DNA of 64,000 bases, from assembly GCA_958295665.1 (NCBI GenBank), contig OY282558.1:350715034-350779033 (forward strand), in the 5' to 3' direction. The notes beneath the pieces were generated by a model, which saw only the letters and a program-made list of their open reading frames with translations, searched no databases and was not told where the DNA came from. The translations under genes were made by a program, and so were the position numbers. This DNA is from Tipula vernalis. Lineage: Eukaryota; Arthropoda; Insecta; Diptera; Tipulidae. Numbering within the stretch: position 1 is the first letter of the stretch; each line of letters starts with the position of its first letter. Shown here piece after piece: positions 59,029 to 64,000 of the stretch.

Positions 59029-59390
59029 AGTCTGTAAATCTGTCAGTCTGTCAGTCTGGCAGTCTGTGTCCTCTCTACAGCCCAGATAGTTTAAACAATC
59101 GAACTGAAACTTTAGATTTAAGCTTTTTTGATCAATCGGAAGGTCCCAGTGAATTTTACTCCAAATTGGCTAATCGAAAGTGGCCACTCCCTTGGTCCAG
59201 AAAATTTATTTTACAAATATCTTAAAAAGTATAAGGTTTACAAAAAACTACTTAATACAAAATGTTTCCAAAAACTAATAAAAAATAAAATAAAAAAATA
59301 AAAAATTTAAAAAAAAAATAAATTCTCAAATTTCTTTGTTCGTAAAAGAAAGTCGTGTGTTGGCCACACCTCCATTTTTGTCAAAATTTC
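58175..59390 (+). repeat. Dispersed repeat carrying an 8-mer array
   Basis: The left part GAGTCCGAAAAAGTGAGTTTC (58195 on) and the right part CTCTACAGCCCAGATAG, CAATCGAACTGAAACTTTAG, then GTGGCCACTCCCTTGGTCC match the copy at 54.63-55.04 kb. The array at 58236-59060 lies between them. Confidence 0.75.
58236..59060 (+). repeat. Octanucleotide satellite (CAGTCTGT)n passing into (TCTG)n
   Basis: From about 58250 to 58945 the unit CAGTCTGT repeats about 86 times with a single visible change (TATCAG at 58561-58566). A run of TCTG tetramers follows (about 58945-59026), then a few octamers. The 8 bp unit gives a period-8 peptide (SVCQSVSL) with no stop in one frame, which explains a 360-codon open frame that is not a gene. 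The near-perfect homogeneity points to recent expansion or strong sequence turnover. Confidence 0.95.
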
Positions 59391-59879
59391 ACTTTACCTA
59401 AAGCCCAAAACAAAGAATTGCTAAGTGAAGAAACCAAGACCCGAGTGAAATGATTTCGAATCAGAAAATTTGACTGGTTGCGAGAGAAATAGTAAACCTG
59501 GTGAGTTGGCCGCAAATTAGTCAAATTTATTTGCAGCTTTGAAAACGATCCAAACTACTTCAGTAGGAAGCGCAACGTTTGTTTTCAAATTCATGGAACT
59601 TTTGTAGTAATTAGAAGTCTGGTCTGAGTAACAAATCTTTAATCACAAAGAACGCATCTGTTTGTGATAATTCGGTTATAACAATAACAGAAAATATTTA
59701 AACTGAAACTGCTGTTTGTTGTTTTGTGAATAGACCAGGAAATTCCTGGAGGAATTCCCAAATGCCGACTCCCGGGATTAAACATTTGTCGGGACCTACC
59801 ACCGTCTACAAAATTTTTCCAATCCAAAACCTTTTATTTATTGATAAACACGAAGAGGAAGTCACAGGGTTATCCTTGT
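59391..59879. other. Spacer, nothing recognised
   Basis: It contains GAATTCC and CCCGGGATT words near 59740-59780 that echo the palindrome at 57.6 kb. No gene is supported. Confidence 0.4.
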
Positions 59880-60420
59880 TTGGCCTACAATAATATGTCT
59901 GTTGCTGATTCTAAAGTAATTTGTGTTGGCTTTGCCAATTTTTTCAACAATTCGATGATGAGAACACGAATGCAATTTGCATGGGAGCAAGTCCGATAAC
60001 ATTACAAGATTTATTTTAACCAAATGCGCCTATTTTTATGTCAGCCATTGCATCATTTGTTTAATTTAAGTTTTTCCTCTGCTTCCTTTCCTAAAGTTTG
60101 GAAATTTTCATTTGTTATTTAAATCAGGTGGGAGAAGTAACATTTCTTATTTTAGAGGAATTTCGATTCTATCTGTGATTCCGAAGCTTTTCGAATCTTT
60201 AGTTAAATCGAGACTTAATTTTTATATGAAAAATAAGATTGGCGAGTACCAACATGATATTTTGTCGGATAGACCTACAGCAATTACTAACCCAATGATT
60301 TTTGTCTTGTCATGTATTTAACGCCGTAGGATTTCGTAAACCGGTCGCCGTAGGATTTCGTGGACAATGTCATCTTCACCGATTTTTCTAAAGTCTTCGA
60401 CAAACTAAATGGATGATGGT
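59880..60420 (+). pseudogene. LINE reverse-transcriptase fragment
   Basis: NMSVADSKVICVGFANFF (about 59893-59946) matches the pre-RT linker. After a shift, the frame at 60112-60321 reads FKSGGRSNISYFRGISILSV and IPKLFESLVKSRLNFYM, the entry blocks of LINE RT. VIFTDFSKVFDKLN (60367-60408) then carries the first catalytic Asp block. A duplicated GCCGTAGGATTTCGT sits just before it (60322 and 60348). Downstream RT is missing. Confidence 0.75.
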
Positions 60421-60904
60421 TTCATCTTATCTATGTTCACACGCAGATAATCTGAATGTGTATGATACCAATAACGCTTTTATTGACATTGAGCGACTAC
60501 GAAATTTTAATAAATACATTGGTAGCATAACTAGTAGGCACATTTAACGACACATGCTGATTTAATTGAAAGCATTCATTCCCTAATCGAGATTTGTATA
60601 TTCATGAACCATACTGAACGCTAAATTTCAAAATTTAGACTGTAGACGCAAAATCTGCGTGCCGTTTTGGTCGTGATATTCCGTGTTCGAGGATTTATTG
60701 CCCGGAGTTGCTCGGAAAGTTTAGGATTTACGTTACTTACCCTAGAGAAATTTAAGATTGTGTCCAGGCTTTCTTCAAATCCCGTTTTGTAGCAATAATT
60801 TTAACAGCACGGTACACATATTACTCGGGTAAATCCACCCTATTCGGAGGTTATTCTGGAGGAGACCAGCCATTACTACACAGCAATTATTTTAACCAAT
60901 CCCA
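60421..60904. other. Spacer before the Jockey element
   Basis: It may contain the 5' part of the Jockey element, with balanced composition at 60640-60900 (for example GAGGTTATTCTGGAGGAG), but no frame can be assigned. Confidence 0.4.
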
Positions 60905-63330
60905 ATCTGCATGTTGATGAATAAACAAGCTCGATTTAGTGAAACAGAAAAGGATATTTCACATCCCATTCCAGAAGAGTATAAAAGTATCGTATTCTTT
61001 CTCAGCGGCAACAACACTCGTTTTACAAACAAAGAAAAGCTTCACAATGAATTGTGTAACGCTAATAATGCGCTAGTGAAGCCAACAATATAAACAAGCA
61101 ACTGAATGATACAATTGCATTGATGCAGGATCGGTAAGAAGACGCTTGAAAGCGAAGTTAAAGCTATTAAACCAACGGAGGACATCTGTTCTACTCCTAA
61201 CCAGAATGCAACTCAACAAGAGTTCCATACAGATGAACACGGACCAGCTCGAGAAACTGAGTCGATAAGAGTTAAAGGTCAGAGAGAAACGGAAACGGAA
61301 TAATACGCCCTCTCTATCTCCAATTAAAAGATGATAATCCAAATATTATCTAGAAACAACAAAAAAAAATATCTCAACCACCGCACCAATAGTAATAGAT
61401 GAAGGTGATGAATGGTAGCACCATCAAAAAAACTTGGAATGCTTGACACACGTTTGAAGACAAACAAACCAGCCCAATGAGGGTTATGATTAAAACCTAC
61501 ACTCTACATCCAGAAAAAATAATTGATAACCTGAAAGCAAAAGGATTTAAGGCGACTGAAGCATCAATCAAGCTAAAACAGAGAGGCAAAGTACCTCACC
61601 ACAAGATTTTGGTTGACCTTCGATACTGATGAATATGTCGAAAAAATTTATCAAATTTAATATATTTTGGTGTACAAAGTAGTTATTCAGCCTCTAAGAA
61701 GATCTAAGCGTATACCACAATGTAAATAATGTCAAGCTTATGAACATAGCCAAAAATTTTGCAACAGGGAACCCAGGTGGGTCAATTGTTTAGGTAAACA
61801 TCATACCAAAAATTGTGTACAACTGAGACTTGAGGCTTTAATGCAAAAAATGTGGGCCGCCACATGAACAACGACTAAGGGTAAAAAGCTCCTAAAAGCT
61901 ATCAGGAAATGCAGTTGTGAAGCCCTCTGAACTGGAAAACCAACCTACTGGCCAACTGATCCAAACAAAGTACCAGATCGAATTGATTGTTTTATAATAA
62001 AGAACATATCTGTAAATTATGGACAAGTAGATGAAAGCCAAAACTAAAACTCTGATCATTCGCCGATAATACTTCTAAGGTTAAGTGAAAAAATCATTCA
62101 GAAAAAAAAGAATTCCATTTCTAAAATGCTTTAGACTGTCGTTGGAAGAAAAAAATTAACTTAATCGTTCCATTAAAGAGCGAGGAGCAATTATGCGTGA
62201 GATAAATGGTAATATGAATACGAAAAAGCTCCTGGTTACGATCTTATTACTGCAGAAATCTTAGAAGAAAGAGAAAGCTCTAGTGAAGCTCACCAACCTT
62301 ATCTAGCTCACTAACCCGATCTTCCTGCATAATAAAACAACAGAGTGGCGACTTTTACAGATGACACGGCGATCTTAGCTGTTGGAAAAAGCAACGAAAG
62401 GTGTTTAAATACTGAAAGATGTAACGGGTTTTCCAATAAGAGCGAACGAAACAATCGCAACGAAACAACGAAGCAACGAAACAATCGCAATTTTGCAAGA
62501 AAAGTTTCCTGACCCTTTAGACATTTTCTTTTGGGCCACGTGAAAGATAAGGTCTATGCCAATGCTCAACCATCGATTCAAGACCTTAAAGATGGAATTC
62601 GTGAAGTTATCGAGGACATACAGCCACAAATGTGCGAATTGGTCATGGAAAATTTCATGAAAAGGATATGGTGCTGCAAGCGTAGCCGTGGCGGCCATTT
62701 GGCTGATATGGTTTTCAAATGTTTGTGGCATACCTTCCTCTTTACAATGAAATAAACTTTTATTGATTTCTCTTAAAAATACTCGCTTTTTTTTAAATAT
62801 CAAAATGAAACCTCTTATTGGAAAACCGAAAACCCTTTATTTGAAATCTTCGTATCAACATACAACAAGCTTCTACATACTTCATAAGTAAATATTGAAA
62901 CCGATTTGGACTTATGGTATTCAGCTTAGGGGTTGTACCAAACAGAGCAACGTAAATATCATCCAAAGATTTCAGAATGTGGTATTAAGGAACATCGTTG
63001 ATGCGCCTTGGTAAGTCAGGAACAATGACTTCCATAGTGACCTTAAAGTGAACCTCATCTTAAAGGATATTCAGGAAAAAGCGCGGAGACATAAAGAAAG
63101 GCTCCGGAAGCATGAGAACATTGAGGCAACTCAGCTCCTAAGCAACACAAATTTGGTAAGCAGACTTAAAAGAATCAAACCTTTTGAGCTGGTGTAATTG
63201 TTAGCTTAAACATCATTGCGCTGATCTAAAATCCACTGCAAGGATGTGGTTTATTTCAATTTACCAGACACTATGGAACGCCAATGGGAAGAAGCCACAG
63301 AATAATATAAAATACTAAATTAAGTCAGAA
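60905..63330 (+). pseudogene. Jockey non-LTR retrotransposon, internally deleted
   Basis: The ORF1 part includes RVMIKTYTLHPEKIIDNLK (about 61479-61535) and, later, RIPQCK, CQAYEHSQKFCNREPRWVNC (about 61730-61790) and KHHTKNC, which are the CCHC zinc-knuckle region of Jockey gag. The endonuclease survives only as its end (WPTDPNKVPDRIDCFIIKN, about 61950, and SDHSPI). RT is reduced to APGYDLITAEILEERESS (62231-62284) and VATFTDDTAILAVGK (62345-62389), where a core deletion lies between. The element resumes after a mariner insertion with LKPIWTYGIQLRGCTKQSN (62899-62955) and RLKRIKPFELV, the C-terminus (stop about 63197). Numerous stops occur. Confidence 0.9.
62427..62827 (+). mobile_element. 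mariner-like deletion derivative inside Jockey RT
   Basis: The ends GGTTTTCCAATAAGAG (62427-62442) and the complement (62812-62827) are perfect 16 bp inverted repeats. Inside, the tail of a transposase is read: PLDIFFW, then HVKDKVYANAQPSIQDLKDG, then the SRGGHLADMVFK block, ending at TGA/TAA near 62753. Nearly all of the N-terminal and catalytic part is lost. GAAACAATCGCAA is duplicated near the left end (62448 and 62479). TA target sites are not clear. Confidence 0.85.
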
Positions 63331-64000
63331 TCAAATTGCTCATTAGTCCAGGAGACTAGATTGTAATTACATAAACAAATATACTTAACCGAAACATGTT
63401 CAGAACTTGAATGAAATATATCCAGTCCGATTCGATGTGCTTTTGTATTCATTTTTGAATTCATCGGGATATTCCCCAAAAGGAGTAATTTAACTTTTTA
63501 TGACGTCTTTCTCCCAACAATAGCAGAGCTGTTTGGTGGCAGGCGATTTAGGAAAAATCGTGGAACAGAAAATTAATGTAAAATATAAATAGTTGGTTAG
63601 GCCACACAGATGACGTTCGGTTTAGGAAAGGTTGTCATCCATATTATTTACAAGAGCTTTAATTTAACGTATTGCAATCAAGTGACTAAACTTTTTTAGA
63701 AATTCCGGCTCCATATTATAAGAGCATACAATTCATGTTAACTTTTATTTGAAATTCAAACCCACAAATAAACCAAATACATATCGCCACCTTCGCGCGG
63801 TCGGTTGTACGCTCACCTTTATCACCCAACCCAACATAACATATTAATATAAAATTATTTTAACGTTTTGTTGCTGAATAAAAAAATACAACAAATGAAG
63901 CAAATAAACTATAACGTAAATATTTAGTTCTACACACTACATATTCACAAAAAAAAAAAAAAAACAGAATCTGTTTCCCCTGCACTGCAGTAGCAATATC
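63331..64000. other. Unassigned DNA at the window end
   Basis: No gene was recognised. An A run lies at about 63950-63964. Confidence 0.4.

Noticed and set aside
58236..59060. CRISPR-like regular repetition
   Set aside because: The units are contiguous 8-mers with no spacers, in an insect-type genome.
58143..59225. 360-codon open frame with a Ser/Val/Cys/Gln repeat peptide
   Set aside because: It is the translation of an 8-mer DNA satellite; the period and lack of stops follow from the unit, with no start context or non-repeat domain.

Overview
This window looks like a repeat-dominated stretch of an AT-rich insect nuclear genome, probably a fly or another insect of similar genome style. The evidence is indirect. 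It holds no bacterial-type operons and no intact long host gene. Nearly every recognisable coding stretch is a decayed transposable element of a type common in insects: Jockey-type and related non-LTR retrotransposons, BEL/Pao and Ty3/gypsy, Penelope-like, Tc1/mariner, PIF/Harbinger and a tnp2-type transposase. Short GT-AG introns occur inside the Harbinger partner gene. The species cannot be named from the sequence.

Layout, 0-20 kb: a two-copy tandem repeat (0.85-1.13 kb); a tnp2-like transposase pseudogene (1.5-3.2 kb); nested fold-back repeats (3.40-4.21 kb) abutting a mariner with long inverted repeats (4.22-5.07 kb); a minus-strand relic resembling DUF4806 proteins (5.6-6.6 kb); two minus-strand LINE relics (7.3-9.4 and 9.6-11.0 kb); an unidentified minus-strand coding relic (11.0-12.45 kb); a 3 kb low-complexity AT block (15.0-18.0 kb); a mariner N-terminal scrap and a tRNA-derived SINE-like unit (19.4-19.9 kb).

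Layout, 20-38 kb: a LINE reverse-transcriptase fragment split by a 494 bp solo LTR with a 4 bp target duplication; a minus-strand BEL/Pao gag-pol relic (22.5-25.3 kb); AT-rich DNA with microsatellites; a 290 bp MITE (28.6 kb) and an unassigned coding relic (28.9-29.4 kb); a nearly complete PIF/Harbinger element (30.08-32.49 kb) with TTA target duplications and two convergent genes; two short candidate host exons with good splice sites (35.7 and 36.1 kb); a Penelope-like element with reverse transcriptase and GIY-YIG parts (36.4-37.7 kb).

Layout, 38-64 kb: a CTCAAC-rich degenerate satellite that switches strand (39.0-41.7 kb) and holds a hairpin; two long palindromes (42.7-43.0 kb); a Tc1 element inside a dispersed repeat (45.3-46.8 kb); a Ty3/gypsy gag-protease relic (47.3-48.5 kb) followed directly by an apparent endogenous viral helicase fragment of nege/virga-like type (48.5-49.0 kb); a LINE (49.0-53.2 kb) of the same family as the 9.6-11.0 kb relic, itself carrying a 0.56 kb insertion and a mariner; a second Tc1-like element with about 230 bp inverted repeats (55.9-57.0 kb); LINE fragments around a dispersed repeat that contains an 8-mer satellite array (58.2-59.06 kb); and an internally deleted Jockey element carrying a mariner deletion derivative (60.9-63.3 kb).

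The genes do not form a pathway. The window is a stratified graveyard of insertions, and the insertion order can be read at several points. Every transposase or polymerase examined carries frameshifts, stops or lost catalytic residues, so none looks active. The most unusual items are the virus-derived helicase fragment, the unidentified relic at 11-12.45 kb and the satellite-bearing dispersed repeat. No intact novel system was found.
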